Shown one piece after another: positions 50,371-59,393 of a stretch of DNA of 64,000 nucleotides. Source of the DNA: Chitinophaga terrae (ex Kim and Jung 2007) (GTDB lineage: Bacteria > Bacteroidota > Bacteroidia > Chitinophagales > Chitinophagaceae); assembly GCF_900107795.1 (NCBI RefSeq), contig NZ_FNRL01000019.1:1-64000 (forward strand), read 5' to 3'. The position numbers were made by a program, and so were the translations under genes. The first letter of the stretch is position 1. Each line of letters starts with the position of its first letter. The notes under the pieces are model-generated. The model saw nothing but the letters and a program-made list of their open reading frames with translations. It did not search any database and was not told the origin of the DNA.

Positions 50371-52182
50371 ATGATCATGAAATCTATATATCAACTTTCT
50401 TTTGGAATGATGATCTGTGTAATGATGGGCAGTTGCGGAAAGAGCTTTCTTAAACGAACCCCTCAGTCATCGTTGGAAGAATCTGCATTAACTAATAAAA
50501 GAGGAGTGAACAATTTGTTGATCGGCGTTTATGGCGCATTGGACGGGCAGGATTTTAAGGATGGCGATATGACAAATCTTTCCGGGGGTAGCGGCTATGC
50601 CGTATCCCCGGACAACTGGATCTATGGCAGCGTATGCGGGGGCGATGCACATAAAGGCAGCGATCCCGGCGATGCGCCGGCGGTATTGCAGATCGCGACC
50701 TTTGTAGGAAATCCTTCCAATGGCTTCTTCAACGACAAATGGAGAGTGAACTATGAAGGCATCCGCAGGAGCAATTTTGTACTGCATGTGCTGGCGAATG
50801 TGACCGATATGACGGAGCAGGAGAAAACAGAACTGGCTGCTGAAGCCAAATTCCTGAGGGCGCATTTTTATTTCGACCTGAAGAAGATGTTCGACAATGT
50901 TCCCTGGATCTCTGAAGAAGATGTAAGCTATTCCAAGCTGGATGTGGACCAGTTTAAAATTCCGAACGACAAGGACATCTGGCCGCTGATCGAGGCTGAT
51001 TTCAAATTCGCAGCCGAGCACCTGAACGACGTGCAGGACGTGGTAGGACGCGCCAATTCATGGGCTGCCAAAGCCTACCTGGCCAAAGCTTACCTGTACC
51101 AGAAAAAGTACAGCGATGCGATGCCTATCTTTGAAGATGTGATTGCCAACGGCGTTACTTCAAAAGGGTTGAAATATGAATTGCGCCCTAAGTTCCATGA
51201 TAATTTTGACGCCTTTACAGAGAATAACAGCGAAGCGCTTTTCTCCATCCAGTATAGCGCGAATGACGGATCTGGCGGTACCGGCAACGCGAACCAGGGC
51301 GAAATGCTGAACTATCCATATAACGGTCCGTTTAGCTGCTGCGGCTTCTACCAGCCATCCCAGGACCTGGTGAACTCTTACCGCACAGATGCCGGCGGTT
51401 TGCCTTACCTGGATGATTTCAACAACCATCCTGTTAAGAATGACATGAATGTTCCTGATTCTGTAGCTTTTACCCCGGATGCCGGCAACCTGGACCCAAG
51501 GCTCGATTGGACAGTTGGTCGCCGTGGTATCCCGTTCCTGGATTGGGGCAACCACCCGGGCGTTGCCTGGGTAAGGAACCAGCAATCCGCCGGCCCATAT
51601 GCAGCGATAAAGAATGTATACATGCAGGCAACACAGGATAAATACTATGATGGCAATGGCTGGGCGCCGGGCAATGCGATCAACTATGTATTGATCCGCT
51701 TCGCGGATGTATTGTTGATGGCGGCAGAATGCCAGGCGCAGGTAGGAAGCCTGGATATCGCAGAACAACATGTGAACGCAGTAAGAGAACGGGCCGCCAA
51801 TCCTGTTGGCTGGGTGAAGAAATACATAGATCCCGATAACCCGATGGATGGCGTAACAGACGAACCGGCCGCCAATTATAAAATATCTCCTTACCCGAAT
51901 GGTACGTTCTCGGCAAAAGGAAAAGACTACGCTATTAAAGCTATCAGGTTTGAAAGAAAACTGGAACTGGCCATGGAAGGGCATCGCTTCTTCGACCTTG
52001 TAAGATGGGGTATTGCGCAAACAGAGTTGAACAGGTACTTCACTTATGAGCAGACTATCACTACGGATATTGCAGGAGCAGTGTTTGCGCCTAAGAATGT
52101 GAGATTCCCGATACCGCAACGGCAAATTGATCTGAGTGTGAAAGGAGGCCAACCAACTTTAAAACAAAATTCCGGCTATTAA
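50371..52182 (+). CDS. SusD/RagB lipoprotein (locus 3)
   Basis: 603 residues. The first ATG (50371) and the third codon ATG (50377) are both possible; the lipobox is MICVMMGSC with Cys22 from the first. SusD features: KSFLKRTPQSSLEESALTNK, AAEAKFLRAHFYFDLKKMF, WAAKAYLAKAYLYQKKYSDA, IRFADVLLMAAECQAQVG and LAMEGHRFFDLVRWGIAQ. It caps the SusC of the same operon at the cell surface. The operon ends at a strong terminator at 52202. Confidence 0.93.
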   Translation: MIMKSIYQLSFGMMICVMMGSCGKSFLKRTPQSSLEESALTNKRGVNNLLIGVYGALDGQDFKDGDMTNLSGGSGYAVSPDNWIYGSVCGGDAHKGSDPGDAPAVLQIATFVGNPSNGFFNDKWRVNYEGIRRSNFVLHVLANVTDMTEQEKTELAAEAKFLRAHFYFDLKKMFDNVPWISEEDVSYSKLDVDQFKIPNDKDIWPLIEADFKFAAEHLNDVQDVVGRANSWAAKAYLAKAYLYQKKYSDAMPIFEDVIANGVTSKGLKYELRPKFHDNFDAFTENNSEALFSIQYSANDGSGGTGNANQGEMLNYPYNGPFSCCGFYQPSQDLVNSYRTDAGGLPYLDDFNNHPVKNDMNVPDSVAFTPDAGNLDPRLDWTVGRRGIPFLDWGNHPGVAWVRNQQSAGPYAAIKNVYMQATQDKYYDGNGWAPGNAINYVLIRFADVLLMAAECQAQVGSLDIAEQHVNAVRERAANPVGWVKKYIDPDNPMDGVTDEPAANYKISPYPNGTFSAKGKDYAIKAIRFERKLELAMEGHRFFDLVRWGIAQTELNRYFTYEQTITTDIAGAVFAPKNVRFPIPQRQIDLSVKGGQPTLKQNSGY

Positions 52183-52201
52183 TAAAATGGTAGTGGCAAA
52201 T

Positions 52202-52238
52202 TCCTGGGCAGGGTATCGCTCCCTGCCCGGATTTTTTT
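52202..52238. terminator. Terminator after locus 3
   Basis: TCC-T-GGGCAGGG pairs with CCCTGCCC-GGA around a 7-base loop and is followed by seven T residues. It ends the SusD transcript and runs into the last codon of the convergent DoxX-like gene. Confidence 0.88.
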
Positions 52239-53496
52239 ACCTGTTGTACGGATATTCATTAACCCAGCGAAATCCCCTGCTGATGAGGGTTGTACTGTCC
52301 CTGCTTTTCCCTTTTAATTCTACCGTCAATGTATCTTTGTTTATCAATCCTGTCAGCGTTAACCGTTGATCTTGTCCCTGCCGGTAATGCAGTTCAAGAC
52401 TATCGCCTTCCTCTGCCCAGGCTGTAAATGTTTTCTTGACAGTGTCTATCTTCAGGTAATAACCGGCTATCTGGTTATCACTGCCCCTGGCGATCAGCAT
52501 GCCACGGTCTTCCACGTATATCTTTTGCCAGTTGTTAAATAAGCTGAGTGATGCCGGTCTTTCTCCCGCAAATTTCTGGTCAACAATTTCATATGATCCT
52601 GCCAGTGGAACAGCTTCTTTAGGCTTCCGGGAAAAGCTGATCAGGGAAACTATATTACCTCCCAGTATCAAAACGATCAGCAGGTAACGAAACACGGTGA
52701 ATGCGATCCTGGCGCCTTTTTTCCTGAATGCGGGATACCAGTAATTGGAAGGAGGAGCCGGCGAGTTGGTGATAAGCAACTTGATCATCCGGCTTAGGTC
52801 CGGCGCCGCCAAAAAACAACAAACCATCAGCAGGTGAGAGGAGAAGAGTTTTACAGGGATATCGAAACACAGGTTCATTGCTACCACGTTTACCATTACC
52901 GCCATCGACACCAGCGCGCCTAATAACGTTGTTTTCCTGAAGAGCAACAACACGCCGCCCAGTATCTCCGCTATTCCTGTAAACATCATATAGGCTTTGG
53001 AGTAACCCATGTACGTCCATGCCAGTCCCATCGGCGACATGTCGCCCAGGCGCTGGTCCAGCTGGTAGTTCATTGGCGGAACAAACTGGTTGCCTGTTAA
53101 TTTTGCCATCCCGTAAGTTAGCATGGTAGTGGCCAGCGTGAAACGCAGGATGGAACGAATAAAATACTCCTGTTTTTCGTAATGGGTACGTTTTCTTTCT
53201 ATCGCCCACCACACAATATTGATGAGCAGGGTGAGAATAAAAAAGCATACGATCTGCAGGTAGTTGAAAGTCGTATCTCCGCTTCCGTTAGGCCATACTT
53301 CTATCTGGTATTGAGGGGAGATGAGCAGCCGCCCGATCCAGGTAACAGGCTTGTTCCAGATCTTCATGAAAAACGAGTCGTTCCCTCCTTCGGTTATCAT
53401 GATGGTCAATGCATAGACAAGGAAGTAAACACTAAAGAAACGAAACAGGATTCTGCGGGTTAGGGTCCAATCTTGCAAACGTTCGGATTGTTGCAT
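52237..53496 (-). CDS. DoxX-like polytopic membrane protein
   Basis: 419 residues. Membrane segments include FFSVYFLVYALTIMI, IVCFFILTLLINIVWWAI, FTLATTMLTYGMAKL, YMMFTGIAEILGGVLLLF and LGALVSMAVMVNVVAMNLCF; the last two match the DoxX four-helix core (YxxxTGxxEILGGxLLLF). A final helix (YLLIVLILGGNIVSLISF) leads to a C-terminal domain of about 120 residues facing one side (YEIVDQKFAGERPASLSLFN, WQKIYVEDRGMLIA). DoxX proteins are tied to quinone or thiol redox chemistry, but this long form is of unknown function. Single gene. Confidence 0.82.
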   Translation of the reverse strand: MQQSERLQDWTLTRRILFRFFSVYFLVYALTIMITEGGNDSFFMKIWNKPVTWIGRLLISPQYQIEVWPNGSGDTTFNYLQIVCFFILTLLINIVWWAIERKRTHYEKQEYFIRSILRFTLATTMLTYGMAKLTGNQFVPPMNYQLDQRLGDMSPMGLAWTYMGYSKAYMMFTGIAEILGGVLLLFRKTTLLGALVSMAVMVNVVAMNLCFDIPVKLFSSHLLMVCCFLAAPDLSRMIKLLITNSPAPPSNYWYPAFRKKGARIAFTVFRYLLIVLILGGNIVSLISFSRKPKEAVPLAGSYEIVDQKFAGERPASLSLFNNWQKIYVEDRGMLIARGSDNQIAGYYLKIDTVKKTFTAWAEEGDSLELHYRQGQDQRLTLTGLINKDTLTVELKGKSRDSTTLISRGFRWVNEYPYNR

Positions 53497-53665
53497 GTAT
53501 AGCAGTTTTAGGTGAATAGGTTTTTAGATTTTCATTGTCACATCTACCTTCTTATTGTTTTAAAAATAGGAATAAGGCCCAATATGTTGAGGCTGGTTTT
53601 TGTTAAAATGGATTTAAAAGTCTTTTTATCAAGATTGTTTAATTTTAGAAAGATAAAAGAGATAT

Positions 53666-54742
53666 ATGTCAAACTTGTTTAGTCCACTTCAGCTTGGAAA
53701 CGTTACGTTACGGAATCGTATAACCGTGTCGCCTATGTGCGAATATTCATCGGAGGATGGTTTTGCCAGCAACTGGCATTTAGTTCATTTAGGCAGCAGG
53801 GCGGTAGGAGGGGCTGGCCTGATCCTGACAGAAGCTACTGCCGTATCGCCGGAAGGAAGGATATCCAAATACGACCTGGGGATCTGGAAAGATGAACATA
53901 TAACAAAACTGAAGGAGATCACTGCTTTTATTCATGAACAGGGAGCGGTAGCGGGCATACAGCTGGCGCATGCAGGCAGGAAAGCCAGTACTGTCAGGCC
54001 CTGGGAAGGCAGCAAAGCGTTGCCTCCCGAGGAAGGCGGCTGGCAGGTGTATGCACCCAGCGCTATTCCATTCAACGACGTATATCCTCACCCGGAAGCC
54101 CTCAGTATCGACGGTATCAGGAAAGTGACCGGCGATTTCCGGGAAGCGGCAGTAAGGGCACAGAAAGCGGGCTTTAAAGTGATCGAGATCCATGCGGCTC
54201 ACGGTTACCTGATCCATAATTTCCTGTCGCCGCTTAGTAATACCAGGACCGACGAATACGGCGGCTCATTCGAGAACCGTAGCCGGGTGTTGCTGGAAAT
54301 CGTGGCTGCGGTCCGCGAAGTATGGCCCAAACCATTGCCGCTGATCGTCCGTATTTCGGCCACCGATTGGGCGGAAGGCGGGTGGAACATCGGGGAATCA
54401 GTACAACTGGCGTCGATTTTAAAAGAACGGGGCGTAGACCTCATCGACTGTTCGTCAGGCGGCCTGGCCGCACATCAGAAGATCAGTGTGGGGCCGCTGT
54501 ACCAGGTTCCTTTTGCGGAAAGGATCAGGAAAGATTCGGGGATTATGACAGGGGCGGTAGGGCTTATCACCACTGCCGAAGAAGCTGCGTCGATCATCGA
54601 CAGCGGGAAAGCCGACCTGGTGCTGATGGCAAGAGAACTGCTGCGGGACCCTTATTTCCCGTTGCATGCTGCCCAGGCGCTGGGAGCGGAGATTGCCTGG
54701 CCTGTACAATATGAAAGGGCGAAACCGAGGAAGGCGCATTAA
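53666..54742 (+). CDS. namA: Old-yellow-enzyme NADPH dehydrogenase, YqjM/NamA-like
   Basis: 358 residues, full-length FMN TIM barrel. SPMCEYSSEDG (23-33) has the YqjM-class Cys25 and Tyr27 that tune FMN and bind substrate. GIQLAHAGRKAS, the histidine pair in IEIHAAHGYLIHNFLSPLSN, and TDEYGGSFENR are classic for the thermophilic-like class of old yellow enzymes. GLITTAEEAASIIDSGKADL with ARELLRDPYFP is the phosphate-binding C-terminal part. It reduces activated C=C bonds and nitro compounds with NADPH in the cytoplasm. A terminator hairpin follows directly. Confidence 0.93.
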   Translation: MSNLFSPLQLGNVTLRNRITVSPMCEYSSEDGFASNWHLVHLGSRAVGGAGLILTEATAVSPEGRISKYDLGIWKDEHITKLKEITAFIHEQGAVAGIQLAHAGRKASTVRPWEGSKALPPEEGGWQVYAPSAIPFNDVYPHPEALSIDGIRKVTGDFREAAVRAQKAGFKVIEIHAAHGYLIHNFLSPLSNTRTDEYGGSFENRSRVLLEIVAAVREVWPKPLPLIVRISATDWAEGGWNIGESVQLASILKERGVDLIDCSSGGLAAHQKISVGPLYQVPFAERIRKDSGIMTGAVGLITTAEEAASIIDSGKADLVLMARELLRDPYFPLHAAQALGAEIAWPVQYERAKPRKAH

Positions 54743-54754
54743 CCATTGTTGCAT

Positions 54755-54788
54755 AAAAAAAGCAGGACTGTTACAGCCCTGCTTTTTT
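54755..54788. terminator. Bidirectional terminator
   Basis: AAAAAAGCAGG and CCTGCTTTTTT pair, with an inner CTG/CAG extension, between the convergent reductase and desaturase genes. A-tract and T-tract at the two ends allow use on both strands. Confidence 0.9.
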
Positions 54789-54805
54789 CTTTCTTTATAA
54801 TATTC

Positions 54806-55726
54806 TCAGACCACTTCTTCTACCTGTATCTTAGCGGTAGGAGTGGCTTTCATATCTTTCAGCTTATTGCTGTTCTTCACTTTTGCGGGCACAGGTCTGA
54901 TCTCCCAGATTATGCCGAAAAATCCTAATGTTTTCAGTACATAATAGGTAATGTCAAACTCCCACCAGTAAAAGCCCTGGCGTGCAGCGCTCTGGTAGTA
55001 GTGGTGGTTGTTATGCCATCCTTCTCCCAGTGTTACCAGCGCAAGGATAGCGCTGTTGCGGGATTCATCTCCTGTATAATATCTTTTATTGCCAATTTTG
55101 TGCATCAGTGAGTTAATAGTGAAAGTACCATGGTAGAGGATCACTGTGCTCAGGAAGAAGCCAATAAGAAGGGTCGACAACCCTGCTGTCCAATCGAACC
55201 ATCCTGTCCCGTTCACTTTATTACCAACGAAATACACGGCAATTGCCAGTACAACGGCAGGAACCATGTGGTACTTGTTCAGCCATACCAGTTCTTTAGC
55301 TTTATGGTCTTTGATCAGGTCCCAACGGGTAGGTTTATATTCAGGCCCCATGATCCAGCCGATATGGGCGTACCAGAAGCCATATACGTTAGCCGAGTGA
55401 GGATCTTCAGGAGTATCGCTGTGTTTATGGTGAATACGGTGATTGGCAGACCACCATAAAGCGCCTTTCTGAAGACTGCTTTGTGCGCCGCCTGCAAGTA
55501 TAAACTGGAAGAATCGCGACGTTTTAAAGGCGCGATGAGAGAAATAACGATGGTAACCCGCTGTTACAAAAAACATGCGTACAACATATAACACCCCGCA
55601 CAAGATCCAGTCAAACGCTGTAGTGCCGGTAAAAAATGCTAACAAGGGCACTGCGTGGATGCCCAGGAAGTCTACTTGATGCCACCAGTTTGGTGACTTT
55701 CTGTCTTGCTTGATCGCCTTATTCAT
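54806..55726 (-). CDS. Fatty acid (acyl-CoA) desaturase
   Basis: 306 residues with the three histidine boxes of membrane desaturases: HRYFSH at 59-64, HRIHH at 96-100 and HNNHH at 238-242, which hold the di-iron centre. Membrane helices flank them (IHAVPLLAFFTGTTAFDWIL, VVLAIAVYFVGNKV, LSTLLIGFFLSTVILYHGTF). The protein belongs to the stearoyl-CoA delta-9-like group that inserts a double bond into saturated acyl chains. The C-terminal tail is charged and probably disordered. Single gene, convergent with the reductase. Confidence 0.93.
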   Translation of the reverse strand: MNKAIKQDRKSPNWWHQVDFLGIHAVPLLAFFTGTTAFDWILCGVLYVVRMFFVTAGYHRYFSHRAFKTSRFFQFILAGGAQSSLQKGALWWSANHRIHHKHSDTPEDPHSANVYGFWYAHIGWIMGPEYKPTRWDLIKDHKAKELVWLNKYHMVPAVVLAIAVYFVGNKVNGTGWFDWTAGLSTLLIGFFLSTVILYHGTFTINSLMHKIGNKRYYTGDESRNSAILALVTLGEGWHNNHHYYQSAARQGFYWWEFDITYYVLKTLGFFGIIWEIRPVPAKVKNSNKLKDMKATPTAKIQVEEVV

Positions 55727-55909
55727 TCCGCAAAATTAATTTCCATCTATGGTTTATTCTATGATTTTAATCATCCGGGGAAATTTAAAATCATCAGACA
55801 AAGGTAAGCCCTTTCGCCGGTTTTTCCCGGTTATGTTTAAGCGAACTTTTTAACAAAGAGGGTGTTAGATGTCATAGAACTTTCCTTTTCTCACCTTAAA
55901 GTCTTAAAT

Positions 55910-56488
55910 ATGTCTGAATTCCTTTCTGCTGTTAAAAATAACGTCAAATACTGGTGGCTGTACCTGTTGAACGGCATCATATTTCTCATCGCCGGCTTCA
56001 TCGTATTTTCGAACCCCTTCAGCAGTTATGTACTGTTAAGCATCTTTTTCGCTGTCACCTTCTTTATTACAGGGATCTTTGAGATAATTTTCGCTGTCAG
56101 CAACCGGCATAGCCATAACGGGTGGGGCTGGTCGCTCGCTTCAGGGATTATTGACGTAGTGCTGGGCACGATCCTTATGTTATACCCCGCTATCAGCATG
56201 GCGGTGATCCCCCTGTTCCTGGCGTTCTGGTTCATGTTCAGGGGAATAGCGCTGATAGGCTTTTCCATACAGTTGTCCACTGATCGCATACCCAACTGGG
56301 GTTGGGTACTGGTAGGAGGCATAGGGTTAATAATTATTTCAATATGCATCCTTGACAACCCGGCCCTGGGAGTGGCCGCAATACTGGGCCTTATGGCCGC
56401 CGCATTCTGGGTGACCGGCATATTCAGCATCATATTCGCATTCCGCCTGAAACATGTAAAAAGAGAGATGAGAAAACTGGGCGTATAA
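55910..56488 (+). CDS. HdeD-family membrane protein
   Basis: 192 residues from the ATG at 55910. A TTG/GTG-type start upstream at 55862 would add residues unlike the family. Six hydrophobic segments in three pairs are seen: WWLYLLNGIIFLIAGFIVFS, VLLSIFFAVTFFITGIFEII, WSLASGIIDVVLGTILMLYP, VIPLFLAFWFMFRGIALIGF, WVLVGGIGLIIISICIL and AAILGLMAAAFWVTGIFSII. This is the DUF308/HdeD repeat layout, named after an acid-resistance membrane protein; the molecular role is unclear. A 15-bp hairpin terminator follows. Confidence 0.87.
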   Translation: MSEFLSAVKNNVKYWWLYLLNGIIFLIAGFIVFSNPFSSYVLLSIFFAVTFFITGIFEIIFAVSNRHSHNGWGWSLASGIIDVVLGTILMLYPAISMAVIPLFLAFWFMFRGIALIGFSIQLSTDRIPNWGWVLVGGIGLIIISICILDNPALGVAAILGLMAAAFWVTGIFSIIFAFRLKHVKREMRKLGV

Positions 56489-56504
56489 CAGTACTTATTT
56501 GCGC

Positions 56505-56554
56505 AAAAGAGGCAGGCTGGCCAAACCCACGGTTTAGGTCAGCCTGCCTCTTTT
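56505..56554 (+). terminator. Terminator after the HdeD-like gene
   Basis: AAAAGAGGCAGGCTG pairs perfectly with CAGCCTGCCTCTTTT across a 20-base loop that itself can pair in part (GGCC/GG-C). Confidence 0.85.
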
Positions 56555-56619
56555 AATGCCTGGCTTTGTCAGAATCGTTTCCGTTCGTATATTTAAGATT
56601 TCCTAAATGTTTTAGCCTG

Positions 56620-57357
56620 ATGAGAATGTGCCGTCTAAGTCTCCTTGTCATAATGCTATTGCTTGGTTTTATTGTAAAAGGCAGTGCTCAGCACGCCGAT
56701 AGTTCACTGACCGCGGAAAAGGTACTGCAACGATATATAGACGCGTGTGGAGGCGCTGCATCGCTTCAGGCGGTGAACGATTTCACGTTTAAGGTAACCG
56801 GCAAAGCCTACGGCAGGAAGGTGAACATTATCATTAGAGGAAAAAGACCCGGTAAATATTTGCAGGAGATCAACCTGCAAAAGGGGCATAAACCTTTTTC
56901 CAAGGTGGTGGTGCTGGGCGATAGCATCCGTTTGACCAACTACGGCAAACAGGTGCCTGTCAGCAACCGGTTGAGGAATGTGTACAAAAGCAGGAGCCAG
57001 TTCTTTCCGGAGCTGGGTTATCTCTCGCCCGACAATATGACGAAGCTGGAATTATCACCGCAGCCGGAAAATGTGAAGGGAAACCCAGCATACGTAATAA
57101 CGATCGCCACCATCGACGGCGTTATACTCCGCAATTACTACGACGTGAAAACCGGGTATAAAGTATTATCTGTAATGCTGTCGGGGCAGGAAGAAGATGT
57201 GCCGGAAATATCGACAGAGCTGGACGATTACAGGACTGTTGGAAAAATAAAACTGCCGTTCTATTTCCGGAACAGCAGCAATAATAAAGTAACAGTGGAA
57301 GCCGTGTTAAAAAAAGTTGACATAAACACCGGCCTGGAAAACGATCAGTTTAAATAA
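56620..57357 (+). CDS. Secreted LolA-fold-like protein, unknown role
   Basis: 245 residues from the ATG at 56620, chosen because it directly precedes a signal peptide (MRMCRLSLLVIMLLLGFIVK, cleavage near GSA-QHA). A TTG upstream at 56566 would place 18 polar residues in front of it. The mature part starts SSLTAEKVLQRYIDACGGAA, the usual opening of exported LolA/LolB-fold proteins, and continues with beta-rich sequence (FTFKVTGKAYGRKVNIIIRG, LRNYYDVKTGYKVLSVMLSG). It is periplasmic or an outer-membrane partner. No lipobox cysteine was found. Function uncertain. Confidence 0.7.
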   Translation: MRMCRLSLLVIMLLLGFIVKGSAQHADSSLTAEKVLQRYIDACGGAASLQAVNDFTFKVTGKAYGRKVNIIIRGKRPGKYLQEINLQKGHKPFSKVVVLGDSIRLTNYGKQVPVSNRLRNVYKSRSQFFPELGYLSPDNMTKLELSPQPENVKGNPAYVITIATIDGVILRNYYDVKTGYKVLSVMLSGQEEDVPEISTELDDYRTVGKIKLPFYFRNSSNNKVTVEAVLKKVDINTGLENDQFK

Positions 57358-57429
57358 CGCAAGTCCGGTGAACTTCCTGGCCTTATTGCTGTTTATAAAG
57401 GCACGCTGGAATAATTAATACATTGCGCT

Positions 57430-58452
57430 ATGATCAGAGGACATGGAGATGACAGGTATCAGTTTGATCTGCCTGTTAAAGCAGATTTTAGTTCTAATGT
57501 CTGGTATGCAGGGATGCGTAAAGAGCTGAAAGCATATCTTGCTGAACAGATCGGTGAAGTGGATCATTATCCCGATCCCGGGGCCGCCGGGCTCCAGCAG
57601 AAGCTGGAGCGATCACTGGATCTGCCGGCCGATGCCGTACTCGTTACCAATGGAGGAACAGAAGCCATATATCTCGTTGCGCAGGCATTTGCCGGCGCCA
57701 CGGTAACCATAGTAGAGCCAACGTTTGCAGAATACGAGGATGCCTGTAAACTTTATAAACACCAGATCCAGTATTTATCCTGGGAGAAGCTGAACAGCGA
57801 AACAGCTTTCAGCACAGATATGGTATTTATCTGCAATCCCAACAATCCAACCGGGCAGGCCATCGACGAGCATTCGCTTGAACGGTTGATCAACCATAAT
57901 AAACATACCGTCTTTATTGTAGATGAGGCTTATATCCAATTTACGCATCATACCACTTCATTAATACCTTTGCTGAAGCGGTTGCCAAATGTGCTGGTCC
58001 TGCGTTCATTGACGAAATCCTGCTGTATACCGGGCCTGAGGCTGGGTTATATAGCGGGCCGGAAACAACTGCTGGAAAGAGTACGGGCGTTCAGGATGCC
58101 ATGGTCTGTTAATACCCTGGCACTTGCAGCGGGTGACTATATCTTAGCGCATCCGACAGCATTTGAAGTGAAACGGGAAACTTTATTGGAAGAAACCTAT
58201 CAACTATGGGAAGGCATCCGCAAAATGCCTGAATTTAAAGTGATGCCAACGCATACACACTACTTCTTATTCGAAACATTAACAGGAACCGCAGAAGCAT
58301 TAAAAATGTGGTTGCTGGAACAACATGGGCTTCTCATCCGCGACGCCTCCAATTTTTACGGGCTGGGCCCCGGTCATTGCCGGGTTGCCTGCCAAAAGCC
58401 CGAACATAATAAACTATTGATAGCTGCATTACGCAAATGGACCTTATCTTGA
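57430..58452 (+). CDS. cobD: Threonine-phosphate decarboxylase-like PLP enzyme
   Basis: 340 residues, fold-type I aminotransferase. IRGHGDDRYQFDLPVKADFS (the HGG-like start typical of CobD/CobC), VLVTNGGTEAIYLVAQAF, FICNPNNPTGQAIDEHSL, FIVDEAYIQF (Asp binding the pyridine N), and LRSLTKSCCIPGLRLGYIAG with the PLP lysine Lys196. The next gene, cbiB, overlaps by 16 bases, which favours L-threonine O-3-phosphate decarboxylase, supplying aminopropanol phosphate for the cobalamin nucleotide loop. Histidinol-phosphate aminotransferase is the alternative; the neighbour argues against it. Cytoplasmic. Confidence 0.85.
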   Translation: MIRGHGDDRYQFDLPVKADFSSNVWYAGMRKELKAYLAEQIGEVDHYPDPGAAGLQQKLERSLDLPADAVLVTNGGTEAIYLVAQAFAGATVTIVEPTFAEYEDACKLYKHQIQYLSWEKLNSETAFSTDMVFICNPNNPTGQAIDEHSLERLINHNKHTVFIVDEAYIQFTHHTTSLIPLLKRLPNVLVLRSLTKSCCIPGLRLGYIAGRKQLLERVRAFRMPWSVNTLALAAGDYILAHPTAFEVKRETLLEETYQLWEGIRKMPEFKVMPTHTHYFLFETLTGTAEALKMWLLEQHGLLIRDASNFYGLGPGHCRVACQKPEHNKLLIAALRKWTLS

Positions 58453-59384
58453 AATTCGTATTGCCGTTACTGTTAGGTTACCTGTTGGACCTCTGCATCG
58501 GCGATCCAAAAACCTGGCCTCATCCTGTTCAGTATTTTGGGCGACTGATCCAAAAAGGAACACAGCTTTTAAACAAAGGGAAACACAGGCTGCTGAAAGG
58601 CGCATTCCTGGCCCTGTTCTTATGTGCGGCCACTTATTGTTTCTTCTGGTATGCACAACATCTCCTGGCCAGGTGGCCGGTAGCGGAGTATTGTTTTGCC
58701 ACGCTCTTCGTATTCTTTGGACTGGCTAACAAAAGCCTGCTGCAGGAAGGCGAGCGGGTGTTCAAGGCACTGGATAAAGAAGGGCTGGAGGCTGGCCGCA
58801 AACAGCTGTCTAATATCGTGGGCCGCGATACGCGGGTGCTTTCTTCCCAGCAGGTGCGGATAGCAGTATTGGAATCCATGTCCGAGAACCTGAGCGACGG
58901 GGTAGTAGCCCCCTTGATATTCTATGCTTTCCTCGGGGTGCCCGGCATGATGCTCTACAAAATGATCAATACCTTGGATTCGATGATCGGGTACAGGAAT
59001 GAAACCTATTACCTGTTTGGCCGCGTGGCCGCCAGGTTGGACGATATCGCCAATTTTATCCCTGCACGCATTACCGCCTTCCTGATGATCATGTTATACG
59101 GCAGCAGCAGGGCAGGCCATTTTGTGCTGAAATATGGCAGCGCACATGCCAGCCCTAATTCCGGCTACCCCGAAGCAGCGCTGGCAGGAATACTGGATTG
59201 CCGGTTCGGAGGAGCTAATGTATACCAGGGAAGGCTGGTGGTAAAGCCATACATAGGGGAGAACGACAGGATGGTAAACGACCGCGATTTCAAAAAAGTG
59301 AAATGGATCAATCACTCCGTTACCTTTGTGGTAGTGATAATGATAGCGTCGGTAGGCGCATATTTTATATGGTTGGGAATTTAA
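58437..59384 (+). CDS. cbiB: Adenosylcobinamide-phosphate synthase CbiB
   Basis: 315 residues, an integral membrane protein of the CbiB/CobD family. The N-terminus has LLGYLLDLCIGDPKTWPHPV and QYFGRLIQKGTQLLN, the family signature. LSNIVGRDTRVLSSQQVRIA and VLESMSENLSDGVVAPLIFY are central conserved blocks. MLYKMINTLDSMIGYRNETY and FGRVAARLDDIANFIPARIT follow. It joins aminopropanol phosphate to adenosylcobyrate. Start at 58437 lies inside the end of the preceding gene (16-base overlap), so the two are coupled. Other cobalamin genes are not in the window. Confidence 0.94.
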   Translation: MDLILKFVLPLLLGYLLDLCIGDPKTWPHPVQYFGRLIQKGTQLLNKGKHRLLKGAFLALFLCAATYCFFWYAQHLLARWPVAEYCFATLFVFFGLANKSLLQEGERVFKALDKEGLEAGRKQLSNIVGRDTRVLSSQQVRIAVLESMSENLSDGVVAPLIFYAFLGVPGMMLYKMINTLDSMIGYRNETYYLFGRVAARLDDIANFIPARITAFLMIMLYGSSRAGHFVLKYGSAHASPNSGYPEAALAGILDCRFGGANVYQGRLVVKPYIGENDRMVNDRDFKKVKWINHSVTFVVVIMIASVGAYFIWLGI

Positions 59385-59393
59385 ATAACGTGC

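Noticed and set aside
51160..52152. 330-codon open frame antisense to the locus 3 SusD gene
   Set aside because: Shadow of the SusD coding frame; the SusD motifs on the plus strand are unambiguous.
57358..57385. AGTCCGG...CCTGGCC upstream of cobD, resembling a B12 box
   Set aside because: A cobalamin riboswitch needs about 200 bases with a GCCACTG element; here the coding end of the previous gene lies directly upstream and no such element is seen.
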